The notes: generated from the letters alone by a model not told the origin. Numbered from the stretch's first letter, positions 11,352 to 23,890 are shown. The stretch is DNA of 64,000 nt from Amphiura filiformis (GCF_039555335.1 NC_092647.1:5594608-5658607), one strand, 5' to 3'. Made by a program: numbers and translations.

Positions 11352-11822
11352 TCGTGTAAATAATTGCTGTTCACAGCATGGAATACTCGCGCACATAATT
11401 ATGTTTCTAGCAATGATATTCGAATTCGACAGCTTCACTTGATGCGACACTACTCAATTGTTGTCTTTTATAACCGATAGCTTTGACGTTTACCATTGTG
11501 TTTGGTTCATTTATCACATCAAACGGGACGTCGGCAGTTACACTCTAGATCACGTATATGATCCACTGCATGCACCATCGCACGATGGGAATGAGGCGAG
11601 AGCGTTTTTATGGGAGAAGCAGTGAACTACGTCACTTTTGAGAAAGCCATCATCCAAGATGGCGAAAGCTAAAGATGTGAATGATATTCTGGATTTGTCT
11701 ACCTAATAAGTTTCTGATAACTGATTAATATTGATAATAATACCTGCCCATAAATACGGGTTATCCAAAATTAATAAATTAATGTGAAACGGATTGTAAT
11801 ACTAGCATACAGTGATACTTAC
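11352..11822. other. Non-coding intron sequence
   Basis: No supported feature. Confidence 0.35.
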
Positions 11823-11981
11823 GTAAAAGAAAGGTATTTTCAGCAGCGCTATGTACACTAGTCAACTCGGCACCCATTGATTGACACGATGTTTGTGCCG
11901 CATGGAATGTTAGCCGATCCGTGGATATGAAGTAGCAATTCTCTTCATGAGGGAGCCACTCAGGAGGACAGCTACCATAAA
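11823..11981 (-). CDS. C-type lectin domain exon, first seen
   Basis: Minus-strand frame: YGSCPPEWLPHEENCYFIS, then TFHAAQTSCQSMGAELTSVHS and AAENTFLL. This is the N-terminal half of a C-type lectin domain (C.PW...NCYY, W..A...C...GA.L..I.S..E..F). A GTTAG acceptor lies at 11982-11983 and a GTAAGT donor at 11817-11822. The exon starts and ends inside codons that fit its neighbours. C-type lectins are secreted or membrane carbohydrate-recognition proteins, expanded in invertebrate immunity and adhesion. No signal-peptide exon upstream was identified. Confidence 0.88.
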
Positions 11982-11983
11982 CT

Positions 11984-13020
11984 AACAACAGAAAAATATT
12001 GAGCTGATCATTAATGCTTGTGGGACAATCTGGTCTAATTGTTAGTGTACGCGCATTTGGTGCATGAAGTACGGGTTCAATTCCCTGCGATGGCTTGTTG
12101 AAAGCAGTCTGAGTTTAATTAGCAACAGTAAATATAGATTCAATTCAGATGCAAGTTCTGCTCTCCCCATGGCACATTTAGAATTGGGTATATTAACCAT
12201 GAAAGTACTCAATCCCTCGGAGGGTGGGGAAGTGAAGCCGTTGGTCCCATGTATTCGCCCATTGCACGGTTCCGCCATATGCCTCGGACTGGCTATAGAC
12301 ATGAAAGGACGAATTACATAACTTTACGCAATGTTATATGACTGGTTCAATTCCCATTCATGCATGCTGCCATATCGAGGCTCTCCTCGCATATGGCGTA
12401 ACCATGCAATGGGTGAATAGATGGTCATACCTGTGCATGTAGTTCGTATCAAAAAGAATAGGGTGTACTGTACCTGGCTGTACCAATCCGTCCCAGTCCT
12501 GTTTGGATATTAACAATCTGACACCATGAACTGACACGTTTACTTTCACTTACTGTCTTGGAGGAAGTCGCCGTGCTGTCGCCGGTCATCAGACACGGAT
12601 CAAAAACTGACAGCTACTTAAACTTACAAAGAGAAATGCGCTACTCATTAATACTTTGTTTAAAGACCATATCTAAATGACGCCCGTTTGTTACAATCGA
12701 GTAACGATGATGAGGGTAATGAATTTTAGTTCAGTATAGTGCGCGGGATCGGGAAGAAGCGGAACTTATATGCGTTTGTTTTGGGTGCCGTGACATGATA
12801 TCAGCATGAACAGCAGTGCTGTGATCTTGCGGGTAATGTATGAATGTACGAAGAGAATAGTGCTTCATCATTTTCATACAGATGTAGTCAGTGATATAGT
12901 GGTATACAGCCATTTTCAAAATGTCGCCAGTTTAAATCCGACCGAGGGCACATTTTTCCAATTTATATGTGCTCTAGCAACTCTGGAATAAATAAAATTC
13001 ATCCCATTCACACGTAGGCA
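11984..13020. other. No recognised gene
   Basis: Upstream of the first lectin exon. Short open frames exist, but none has domain character. The signal-peptide exon of the lectin gene may lie here or beyond. Confidence 0.35.
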
Positions 13021-16000
13021 TACAATATGTTTATGTTGTATTAGGTTCATCTGGATTGTTCTATTTGATGGGAATTCATACTATCAAATCCATTTTGGTG
13101 ACATACCTTGCTTCTTCTTCTTTCCTAAAGCCGAATTTAAGAAGACAAAATGCCGTAAAAAGAGAAAAACTCGAGTGGATCCAACAAAAAGGAAGCAAAA
13201 TTCCATCTCAAAAAGCTTCCGCGAACGCATGGAAATGCAGCAAGCCAGATTTGAGCGGAACCCAGTTGGGAAAATGGGTTGTAAACGAGTCAAAATACGG
13301 AGAGATCGATGGTGCGGTATTGGAAGAATATATCGTCGCTACAGTAGAGGCATCTCAAGAGTGATGCATTTCCACTTAGAGCGGAGATTTTAGGCGCGAT
13401 TAAATCATCAAAGTATTCAAAACCGAATCTTGACAAAGATGAACAGTCATCTTTAAACCAATTGAAAAAGGAAAGTTCCATCATGTTCCTTTCAGCTGTC
13501 CAGGGTCGAGCGACAGTGGTGATGGATAAAGATCAGTATGAGGAAGAGGTTACCACCATGCTTAGCGATGAAAAGACATATGAGAAACTGAAATCTGACC
13601 CTACAGCTCGGTACAAAAGAAAACTGTACCGCAATTTTGACTATACCTAAAGAAAGAAGGTCGTCTTTCAACGAAGGAGTACTGACGTTTATACCCAACT
13701 GCGGCAAATACACCTTGCATTTACTGTACTCCGAAGATTCACAAGGGGGGGAACGCTCTTAAGACCCATTGTGGATTACATCGGTTACGCAACGTCCAGG
13801 GAATTCGGAACTAGCCATCATCCTTGGTCCACTGGTAGGCTTGACTCAGCATCATGTTAAGAACTCGAAGGACTTAGCCGATGACCTTGAGGAGTATTTA
13901 TCGAAGACGAGGAGGAATTTATCTCACATGATGTGGTCTCGCTCTTTACTAATACTCAGATTGACATGGCACTGGACATTATAAAAGATCGCCTAGACCG
14001 AGATCTTTTGAAATTTGTCTTAACAACTATATACATATACGAGTGGATATTCATACGTAGTGGTAGATAAAATGATTAAAGAGTTTAACTTCAACACTAC
14101 ACTATTTTTCGCTTACCTGGAACGTTTTCACTAGTTCGACTAGCGTCTTCAGCAGATGGTGATGCTGTGATGGTATCTTGTCTACGGTCGGGATAACCTT
14201 CACTGACGACGTCATATGATTGACAGAATGACGTCATAGGGGAAAGGGAGGAAGAAGAAGACGGTAAACTTCCTCGACACCTTAGTTTGTCGCCAACAAG
14301 ACGGAACTTCTCCTCTCACCACCCACTTGAACATAAGCTCAGTGTTGTGAGAACGCTACTTCATCGCGCGGAAACTGTTGTGACAGATCAAACAGATAAG
14401 GAGGAGGAGATCGCTCATGTTAAAAACGGCCTAAGGAACTGTGGATATAAAGACTGGACTTTCTTCCGCGGCCAGCCCAAGGAGAAAGACAGCGCTTCTC
14501 AGAACCCGGACTCGGAGACGACCAACAAAGGTTTTGTCACCTTGCCTTACATAGAAGGCCTTTCTGAGAAGTTACACAGAGCGTTTAGGACCGCGGGAGT
14601 TTCTACCAATTTCAAACCACAAAATACGCTCAGGAGTGCTTTAGTAGCCCCAAAAGACAAGACAGAACCCATTAAGCAATCTGGTATTGTGCATGAGATC
14701 ACCTGCGCTGATTGTGATGCAAGTTATATCGGTGAATCTGCCAGGAAGTTAGAGAAAAGGATTAGTGAACACAAATCCACTGCCGGCAGTTCCAAATCAG
14801 CGGTCAGGGAGCACGTAGTCAGATCAAAAGGACACCAGATTGACTGGGAAAATGTAAAAGTGCTAGAACTGGAACAAAAAGAATATTCCCGCAGAGTTCT
14901 TGAAGCTATACACATAAGAACTCAGAAACCGAGACTGAATCGTGACAAAGGACTCGAAATAGACCCAATTTGGGACAACCTACTGATGCCCAAGGGAGGC
15001 GCCGCTACATCGTAACATCCTATGACGTCATTCTGTCAATCATATGACGTCATCAGTGAAGGTTATCCCGATCGTAGACAAGATACCATCACAGCATCAC
15101 CATCTGCTGAAGACGCTAGTCGAACTAGTGAAAACGTTCCAGGTGAGCGAAAAATAGTGTAGTGTTAAAGTTAAACTCTTTAATCAACTATATACATATT
15201 TCAGCTTCCGCGACACGATTTACCAACAAAAGTTTGGTACGGCTATCGGTTCTCCTGTTAGTCTCATTATAGCTAATTTACACGTGGAATGGTTGGAACA
15301 ACAAGCAGTAGCTACAGCCCCCATCACATGCAAGCCTAGAATGTGGAAACGATATACGTCGACGATGTGTTAGAAATAATCACAAAAGGCCGCGCCTAAA
15401 TTAACATACCACATCAATCAAATTGACATTACAGGGAACATCAAGTTTACCCATGAGACAGGAGGCGGTCAAATTCTTTCTTAGACACCCTCATTACGCG
15501 CAAAGAAGACGGCTCGATCAAGTTACTTGTGTACCGGAAAAAGACTCATATGGACTTGCATTTCACATCTCACCATCCATTAGAACATAAAATCAGAGTT
15601 GTGAACCAGTGGACAAGCGGGCAATGCGGATAACCTGATTGGGCCTTCAACAAGAAACGCAAGGACAAGACTGGACAGCAGAAAAGTCTAAAAAGAAAAG
15701 CGATACAAACAGGAAAAGTCGGTTGGCCGTGGTTCCTTTTGTTGTTCTTTGATTGTCACACAAAGTCAGGAGGATTTTTAACAAGCACAATGTTGCGGCA
15801 GCCTTCAAACCGTACAAAACAATACGCAATATTTTAGTTCACCCCAAGGACAAACGGGACATATCGAAAACCTCGGACTCTGTTTATGAAATACCATGTA
15901 AGAATTGTAACAAGACCTACAAACTTCACGCTTGTTTGGCACACGTCTCAAAGAACATCAAGGAGAAGCGGAGAAGGCAGCACTTAGGAAACAATAGCTG

Positions 16001-16345
16001 ACAGAAGTAAATAAATCTGTTATTACAGACCACGTTGCGCAAAACAACGTGTCATAGGTTGGGAGGACGCTAATATCAGATAAAGGGAGGCCAACAGGAA
16101 TAAAAGACAGATTAGAGAGGCAATTTGGATCGGGAGACGAGGGCGAAACACCTTGAACAGAGACGAAGGGAACTATTTCTTACCGAATATTTTCGACCAG
16201 CACCGCCACCGGCAGCAACTTCAGGAAAGAAGAGGAAGCAAGGTAGCCAGTCGGATGCTGCGTAGCAGCATGAAACTGTAACAAGGTATGTCACCAAAAA
16301 ATGGATTTGATAGTATGAATTCCCATCAAATAATACAATATGTTT
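13021..16345 (+). mobile_element. Penelope-like retroelement, outer copy (fossil)
   Basis: A matching 12-bp TACAATATGTTT flanks the element (13021-13032 and 16334-16345). Terminal inverted repeats of about 48 bp follow (13062-13109 and 16283-16332), with about 30 bp between the left duplication and the left repeat, the asymmetric end layout known for Penelope-like elements. Inside are the N-terminal block (GRATVVMDK), RT palm blocks (SHDVVSLFTNT; FGTAIGSPVSLIIANL; a Y-DDV block) and a Cys-pair segment of a GIY-YIG type endonuclease (IPCKNCNKTY). It is split by a second Penelope-like insertion and is a decayed, dead copy with several breaks. Confidence 0.8.
14024..15199 (+). mobile_element. 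Penelope-like retroelement, inner nested copy (fossil, 5'-deleted)
   Basis: A 15-bp duplication CAACTATATACATAT flanks it (14024-14038 and 15185-15199). Inverted repeats of about 168 bp (14073-14240 and 15019-15186) are nearly identical, and a ~34-bp extension lies between the left duplication and left repeat, as in the outer copy. Its frame at 14287-15015 carries the C-terminal part only: SSHHPLEHKLSVVRTLL, a basic linker, then a GIY-YIG-type endonuclease block with C..C, SYIGESARKLEKRISEH. The reverse transcriptase is absent. The close match of the arms suggests it is younger than its host element. Confidence 0.8.
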
Positions 16346-16394
16346 GTTTAAGTATGGAGGCACACAGCACCTACTATACACAGGTTGTTATTTT

Positions 16395-16620
16395 CTCTAC
16401 TAAAGAGTGAAATATTATTCCCTTATACCAAGAGCAACTCCAGAATGGAATCTTCTACCTGATTGCACCAAAGAAGCTCCCTCACTTAAGAAAGGGCAGG
16501 GTGACAGGCTGCCTCTAAGTATAAAAGTATTCCTTAAGATAATGCATTCACCTTGCTTTCTTGCCCTGCGGGGCCATCATATATTAGAACTCCATTAGTT
16601 GCGAGTTGGAAGGCTAGCGG
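16395..16620 (+). pseudogene. LINE 3' end fragment
   Basis: Plus strand reads SLIPRATPEWNLLPD, then APSLKK, the C-terminal signature of many non-LTR retrotransposon ORF2 proteins (PR....WN.LP....APSL..F). Only this tail and possibly a 3' untranslated part remain. Clade not assigned. Confidence 0.5.
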
Positions 16621-17161
16621 CATCTGATGTTTTAAGCCCTTACGGGCTGGGGCCTAGTATCAACAAAATCATAAAGGCCGCAAGGCCGATAGGGCTGAGG
16701 CCGGAAACTCCCATAGTGAGGACTTGCAACCAACGGAGTTCCAATGACCTCGCAGGGCAATAAAGCTAAACCATGCGTAACCTTAATGTTATGTTGACCA
16801 ACAGAGGGCGTCAATACGTAGGAAATTCCAGAAGAGAAAATAAAAACCTTAGGCAAACAGTACATACTGTAAATGCCTACGTGTGTGTCAGCCCTTAATC
16901 ATCATTTGAATTCACTATAAACACGCTGATTGATGAGTGTCATCGAGACGAAAACAGATTTAAAGGTACACTACTTTTGTTTTTGCGTACAGTGAAGAGG
17001 ACCGGGAGAATTCATCTTATCATAATGAAAAAAAAATAAGGAGCTCAAAGACGTTGTTGAGTAAATGAAAGACTGACGTAATTTTAAACAATGAAAAAAA
17101 TTGTGATCCATAAAACAAACCTTTCATATCAATTGTAAATTTAGCCTAAGTACATTCTCCT
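16621..17161. other. No recognised gene
   Basis: A GC-richer patch at 16630-16760 with GGCC-containing short inverted repeats, then AT-rich sequence. The segment around 16858-16882 repeats 13009-13031 in inverted orientation (shared CACACGTAGGCAT). Confidence 0.35.
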
Positions 17162-17260
17162 GTTTTGTATTGTGCAACAAACCGATCATAGAAATAATGT
17201 TGCCACTTATCAGAACCAAATGCAGTAACTTAATTAAATTAATTTTTATCCCCGCGGTAC
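17162..17260 (+). mobile_element. TTAA transposon remnant, copy E
   Basis: About 100 bp match the central block of copies A-D (GAAATAATGTTGCCA, then AGAACCAAATGCAGTA and ATTAAATT), with clear divergence and no ends. Old fragment. Confidence 0.6.
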
Positions 17261-19889
17261 AGATCAATTTCCCTTAGATTCTCTATTTTATTGTGTGGTA
17301 ATTAGACTTTATTCTGTTATGAATTTATTGCACTTGAATTTATTTGGCACGTGTACATTTTATGACAAAATTTAGTATCCTTTTCAGATGCCAAAACATG
17401 TTGAATGTCTATTTTGTCTACATGGTCTGATTTAAATGTATGCCAGTTTGTATTATTTAATGCAGTTACATTTATTTGGCACATGTACATTCTCATAATG
17501 TGACACATTTTGGCAAATTAATAAATGTACGAGTACATCTTTCCTGTAGACTACTTTACAAACTATACCTGGCTAACAAGTCATATGATTGCTTTGACAA
17601 AAGTGTTATAGTGATTGTTCATGATCCATATCATTTACTAAGAGTTTTAAGCTTTGATTTTGTATGACAAAAGTCATAAAACAGGAATACGTGTAGAATA
17701 ATGAAAATTACTGGCACGTACACATTTAGTTTTCGTGCAATAAAATACAATAGTTGTTCATGTATTGGTATAATACAGGTTGCCAATGTTTAACTGGACA
17801 AGAAAAAGGTCCTGCTGCTTTCCGTGTTGATTACCTGAACAACTATATAATAATGAACTCGTACTATATGTAATCTTGTTCTGCAATGATGGTATGATAC
17901 TATATACGTTCTATTTTGTACTATATATAAAATATATGATGTATATAAAATGTTTAAGCATTCACAGAAATAAAAGAAATACTTCTCAAGACCATATTAA
18001 ATTTAGTTGGCAAAGCAAGTACAAACTGACAAAGCACTATGCAAATGATGTTAAATTGAAAGAGTTAAATACTTTTATGTAATCCAAAATTTAAAAAATA
18101 ATCCACGTTTAGTTTGTTTACCTTGAGCTTGGCTTACGAGGAAGTAGACGAAGATGATTGGTATAGATAAGGTAGAGGTAATCGCGTCCATCCTTAGATA
18201 TTATGAAGACTTACAATACTGCAGCCTAAACTGACTTAAATATTGCAAAACATAACGATCAGCGAACGATGGTCCAATATGGCTGTGCCTTATTGTACAC
18301 AAGGCGGACTTGTGATTATATTAGTGAATTTGGGCTTAAAACAGGTCTCTCTGCAGGAAAAGTAAGTAGAAATACGTGAAGCGTGTTACCTACGACCAGA
18401 CGTCAAAAATCCCAGAAATCGTGTAATACGCATGCGCGGATTTCATGGTTCGTATTAGTCTCGGTCCTAGCCGGTTTTAGTCTCGGTCCCAGCCGATTTG
18501 TGCTCCTTCGTCACTGAACAAACCGTCTGGCGACAACCTCATAGTATGTCTTTCTTGATTGGCTGAATTAACGCAGTAAAATATGGGGTTGCCAAATAAG
18601 GCATGTTGATGGATAGTCTGTGTTACAGACCGTGTACCTATATTATCCATAGGGAGAGAAACTACTGTGAACCACACGCTCTCGGAGACTCACCGCCGCG
18701 CCAGCCGCTTCGCCGCTCACCCCCCACTTGATCGCGAGTCCGACACTATCTCGAGTCAGTCTTTGACAAAGACTAGTTGGTGGACAGCCATGTGGTGATA
18801 TAAATCCCCGTATAAATCGTTGCCAGTCGCTAATATATTGGCGATATCAGACGATTGGCGCCTCAGTGGCTGCAAGCTAGCGTACATTTTGCGTTTGCGG
18901 TATCTCTGATCACATAACACGATTTTGGCGCATAAAAAGAGTTCATTGGTCAACAAGTAATCGCTCGTCTCTTCGTACTGGACTGGAGTATTATTGTATG
19001 AATATGAAAAAAAGGTATATCAAGCAGAAAAGAGTAGGTCACCTGTCGTAATTATGGCAAGGAAAAATATACGGTCACCATATACGGTGTAGAACTCTGA
19101 CAAAGATTATATTTAGCCCTACTGCAGGTAAGTTTTTTAAATATAATAAATACTAGGCCTAATGTTAATACTAATCTTGTGGGCCTATTTATAACCCGCT
19201 AAACTTTGATTTCGCCTATTTATCATGCTTATACCCCTGCTTACATACCGTACCGTACTAATTTTGTAACGGTTGGAGGGTTTTGGATACATGTTGGGGA
19301 TTAAAGGTAAGTGTATTGTTTAAGGGTACATCTTTGGGTTTAATGGCACGGGTTTTGGGTTTAAGGTACGTGTCGGCGTTTAAAGACCCATTCAGTGATC
19401 CCAGTGCAAGTGTAAAAAAATTAAAATTGTTTATAAATTGCTTAAAAGTGAAGGACAGGTCATTCAAATTGTCGTTTGGTATTTTTATATTACAAATTTG
19501 GCAAAAAAATGAAGAAAACAGCAGTACTGGCGAAGTTGAAGCCACATTCAAATACATGTATATAGCTAATTTAGATACTGTCAGTATCTAAATTGCAGAT
19601 TCGTGTAAAATATCTTATTTTGTCTTAAATACACGGCTTTTGGTCGAACCACCCGCAAGCTATGTTAGCACATCTATGACAATATGACAAAGGTACCAAA
19701 ATCTGAATGTTGATGATTTTTACGATCGTCCGGATGAGCAAATCTGTGAATGGGCCTTTAAGTGTATATGTTTGTTTAAAGATATAAAAATATACTAGAA
19801 TTACTGCTTCTATTGATTATAGACTAAAGATGTGAATTTTGTTTTTCATCTTTTAATTGTCTTTATCTTTTTTACGAGGCAGACAACAA
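17261..19889. other. No recognised gene, 2.6 kb
   Basis: AT-rich. Two related TTTATTTGGCACRTGTACATT segments (near 17340 and 17470) form a short direct repeat. A CpG-richer patch at 18470-18730 might be regulatory, but no exon was recognised. At 19265-19390 there is a degenerate array with a recurring GGGTTTAAGG-type core. Confidence 0.35.
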
Positions 19890-20206
19890 AATGGCGGATG
19901 CATACGCCGATACCTTTTATACGGAGGTCATATCATTACTATGGATGGAAAAAATAGTTAAGTTGAAGCTATCGCCATTACTGGTGGTATTATCGTAGAA
20001 GTGAGCAGTATGGATCAAGTATTTGGCCGCAGGGGTCCTAAAACTGAGATGATATTCCTTAATCAGCAGACACTCATGCCAAGATTCATTGAGCCACATA
20101 CACACGCTGTACTGTTAGGTCAGCTACAATCTGTGTATAGGCCTCATGATGCAGTCATGTCTACAGTAGAATTCATCTCGACCTTTGCAGGACTTAAACC
20201 CCATTA
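19890..20206 (+). pseudogene. Amidohydrolase (YtcJ-like) N-terminal pseudogene
   Basis: The translated plus strand shows GGHIITMDGKN, VEAIAITGGIIVEVSSMDQV and LMPRFIEPHTHA, the N-terminal strand pair and metal-binding HxH start of the amidohydrolase 3 / YtcJ-like family (the usual text is PGF.DPHTH). It begins at ATGGCGGATGC, but a frameshift near 19920 and an in-frame stop near 19960 break it, and G-to-R precedes FIEPHTH. The remaining ~450 residues of the barrel are absent, so this is a pseudogene or retrocopy fragment, not a working enzyme. Confidence 0.6.
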
Positions 20207-20524
20207 AAAGCTATTAAACCAAGATAACACTCATTGAAACAGCTCAACTGATTAAATCGGATTTTCTCTGGTTGTGCAAATGTCTCTGTTTTCATGTGCG
20301 ATATCGCAATAAAGCTGGTATTATAGCTTCAGTTGGGTAACCGATTATAAAGGAAACGAAAGGAAACAATGGTATGTGTACCTTTTTTCACGAAATGAGA
20401 CAATGGCCTGCTTTTTGTAAACCAGCATTCTTGAAAATGAGCAACATAATGATTGTTGACTTAACACGGTTTGGAAATAATTTCTTCATATTTTTGGTGT
20501 TATCTGTCGTTTACATATCCTTCC

Positions 20525-20665
20525 TAAAACACAAAAGTGCGACCCTCTCCAAACACCTAAATTAGCTAAAAATTTAGGACATGTTACAAAACTATATTGT
20601 CCAGAATTTTAGAAGAGTACTTTTAATATTGGCCGGTTATTTTTCACACAGCGACGTTAACTAGG
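20525..20665 (+). repeat. Direct repeat, left copy (~140 bp)
   Basis: Matches 21889-22032 in the same orientation, with a near-identical core that includes TATTGGCCGGTTATTTTTCA and ACACAGCGACGTTAACTAGG. The two copies bracket the inverted-repeat element at 20677-21870. Confidence 0.75.
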
Positions 20666-20676
20666 CAATTTACTAC

Positions 20677-21870
20677 AGGGTTCAAAAGAAATAACTCCCC
20701 CCTAAAATTACAAAACATTTCTTTGCATAACTTGACATATATTTTGTTAATTTGAACAATTCAAAAAGCTGTGAATAGAGGAATCGTTTTTCAACCCTCT
20801 CAAAGTTGTTTCATTTGCAAAAACAATATTTTTGGGTAAAAATAATCACATTTTCCAAAAATGATGCTTTCAGAAAAAGTTGCACTTTACCACTTTATGT
20901 ACAAAACATTTACGATATTAATGTTAAGGTTGATTTAATTCTTGTTTTTTTCTTCACCTTTCTGTCTCTGATCCTTCAGGCACCCATGCAACCATCATTC
21001 AGTGCAAAACAAAGATTTGTTGAACTTAATTTCGGCGTAAATTAGATTTTCTTTGAAGTTTTTAATCAGCAGTTGTTTCAAAATGATAAAATCACTATGA
21101 AGGAGAAATGAGCTCTCCACGCATAAATTTGACCAAAAGGGTGAACATTTACCTGTATTGGGTCTGTTGAAGCATCTTGCATCTTGAGTTTAAAAATGGT
21201 GGCCTTCTTGGATAAAGATGTAACACTCATGATGTGGCCACAAGAGATTGGCTGCATGCAGTTAATTGGTTGAATGCTGACTTCCAACCTCCAATCTTTG
21301 TTGGCCATTTCTTCTTTGTCATATACGCCTTTATTCAAGGGAGCCGTTGCTCTAGATTTGTGCAACTGTTTCTGTCTACAATTTGCAAGTAAATTTTTAG
21401 CCAACGAAAGAAATAAACATTACACTGCAAACCTTATTTCTACTCCTATAGTGATTTTACCATTTTCGAAACACCGACTGAAAACTCCATTCATGTCAAA
21501 ATCCATGTCAATGAATCATTGTTTTCTATTGAAAGATGATTGCATGGGTGACTGAGTAATCGGATACATACAATTTAAGACAAATTAACTAAAAATTTAC
21601 ATTGAACACATTGATATCGAGAACGTTTTTGTACATTACATGTATAGGATATTGAAAAGTGCAACTTTTTCTGAAAGCATCATTTTTGGAAAAAGTGATA
21701 ATTTTTGACCAATAAAAAATGATTTTCAAAAACAAGGAAATTGGGAGGGTAGCAAAAAGATTCCTCTATTCATAAGTTTTTAAATTTTTCAAATCAACCA
21801 AATGTATGTCAAGCTATGCAAAGAAATGTTTTGTAATTTTAAGGGGGGAGTTATTTCTTTTGAACCCTTT
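20677..21870. mobile_element. Inverted-repeat DNA element, ~1.2 kb
   Basis: Terminal inverted repeats of about 210 bp (20677-20890 and 21660-21870) begin GGGTTCAAAAGAAATAACTC. The inner arms carry AAAATGATGCTTTCAGAAAAA and its complement. The middle has no transposase resemblance, so the element is non-autonomous; superfamily not settled. Confidence 0.75.
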
Positions 21871-21888
21871 ATTACCTATAACATTAAC

Positions 21889-22032
21889 TAAAACACCAAA
21901 GTACGCATATTTCCAAACATCTAAATTAGCTAAAAATTTAGGACATGTTACAAAACTATATTTTCTAGAACTTTAGAAGAGTACTTTTAATATTGGCCGG
22001 TTATTTTTCACACAGCGACGTTAACTAGGCAT
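21889..22032 (+). repeat. Direct repeat, right copy (~140 bp)
   Basis: Partner of 20525-20665. It is far too long for a normal target duplication and so points to a segmental or tandem duplication around the inverted-repeat element. Confidence 0.75.
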
Positions 22033-22467
22033 ATTCCATACTTTTAACGTAGGGCTATTTGTAGAGGTCACGCGTCAATGGGAAAGAGCACTGTGTATTG
22101 TGTATAGGAAAACGGACAGTAACTGCAGTATGTATAAACATAGGTGGTCTTAATTACGGGTAAGCCGGGTATATTTAGTGGGGTTTGAGATATTCATTAG
22201 GGGGTTGAGTTAGCAAACCATCTCATTTGGGCAACCCCAGCAAAGACAACACCGATTTCATAGATTAGAAGTCTTACATGTTTTTTTTTTTTCAATAGTG
22301 TGATGTGCTCTGAGTAATTTAATTATTTATCTCTGTTAACAAAATTAAGAGATATTTCATGAATGGTGACATGTGGGGAATCCCTTCTCATGCATCAAGT
22401 TGATCAAAACAAATTGAATCACATCTAATTTTGGATTCTTGGAATATGCCCTGGTCTCTATGTTATA
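22033..22467. other. Non-coding spacer
   Basis: No supported feature. Confidence 0.35.
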
Positions 22468-23031
22468 TGTGACCGTACACCACGAATGAGCCGTAAATTC
22501 CCTAAATTGTATTCTGAGTTACAGTGTAAAATGTGCATGAAGGTCGTATTCATCGGTACCTCTAGCTGGCGCGACATCTATCTCATTTTGATAGACACCA
22601 AACAAAATAATCCTATTGTTGAAGAGGATAATATGCTTCTACCTTAGATGGCTATAGAGTTTTTAATAGCTCTGGTCAAGTGGTAGATTACCAGGCATTG
22701 TATTTTGTATAGGTATGTATAACCAACAATTAACAATGAGAGAACTTTCTTGAACCTCGTTGACTTGTGGGGATGATTTGAAATGACCACCAATTATGAC
22801 TGTTTGATATTTATTGCCAGCAATGTGGAAAAAGAGACACATGTAGAAACTAAAAAAGCTACCATTTTGTTGAAGGAGCAAAGTTCAGCAAACCATAACC
22901 CCGCTTCTGGATATCGTTTGAAGTCAAATAATATACCATTTTAAAGCTTATGATGTATATTTTCTAAACACGAAATAAAACAAAATTGACCGGTGGAGGA
23001 ATTTACGGCTCATTCGCCGTGTACGGTCACA
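22468..23031. mobile_element. MITE, 564 bp, ends TGTGACCGTACAC
   Basis: Inverted ends of about 35 bp (22468-22502 and 22995-23031) share TGTGACCGTACAC and GAATGAGCCGTAAATT. TATA lies on both sides (22464-22467 and 23032-23035) as a likely target duplication. No coding content. Confidence 0.8.
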
Positions 23032-23389
23032 TATAGTGTTTTACACCATTTGGGGAATCCCTGAAAATATAGTTGATGACATCATTTTGGAAATTCCCCG
23101 GGAAGTGAATGACACAATGGTCTATTAATATATTATGTTTTTAGGGGTATTAAAGTGGAAAGCAATTTTTGCTCTTTGCAGAATATGAAGAGAGATTGTA
23201 GACTCCCTACATGTGTGTTGGTCGTCATTGTGCTTCAAAAGGAGGTACATTTTAACCAGTTTGTATAGCCAATAATGTGCAACGAAGGAGATTTTTGAGT
23301 GTATGAAAGACTTGCTGGAGTCTGATCAAAAAATAAATAAGTGAACAGATTCATCAGGTTTGCATATCAAATCAATTAGTAATTTGTGC
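23032..23389. other. Non-coding spacer
   Basis: No supported feature. Confidence 0.35.
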
Positions 23390-23890
23390 TTGGCAAAACC
23401 AGTGGGTTTTTACTTACTAATATTTCGTCGGAATATTACTTACTAATATCTCGTCGGAGGACTTCATCAGATGTGAGCATCTGATCCACTTTCCCGGGAA
23501 ACTGGCTTCCGGTTTTGAGTAGTCTTACTTCCAGTCTTCAAAAGATTCCATGTAAATAGCTCACGTGTCGCGGAGAGTGAAAAATGCAAAACCCGACAAA
23601 TTCGGAAGCTCGAGCGTTTGAAAGAGAAATGTGAGGCAAAATGATCGCCCCGAACGCCAGGACAATGTAGATCTTTCAGGAAATCAACTCAAGAAATGGG
23701 TGACTAACTTATCCAAGCACAAGGAATAATAAACGCAGGCCAAGTTCAAAACGTAACTAATCATCTCAACACAATCGACAAAACAGACAGTATAAAATTC
23801 ACCTATGAAGAAGAGAAAAAGGAAAAATGTCCGGAAACCTGACGGTTCGGTACACTACCAGCTCTATACCCGTGTAAAAACGAGAAGATG
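23390..23890 (+). mobile_element. Penelope-like remnant (fossil)
   Basis: A palindromic segment at 23425-23495 built on TTCGTCGGA and CATCAGATG, typical of Penelope-like terminal regions, is followed by scattered RT-region similarity (IKFTYEEE, then RKPDGSVHYQLY, compared with the family's IKFT.E.E / RK.DGS...LYRK). Heavily decayed, with several breaks. An open frame continuing to 24245 has no recognised domain. Confidence 0.5.

Noticed and set aside
14287-15015. Stand-alone GIY-YIG nuclease gene
   Set aside because: Flanked by near-identical inverted repeats and a 15-bp duplication and preceded by a Penelope-type C-terminal region; it is part of a retroelement fossil.
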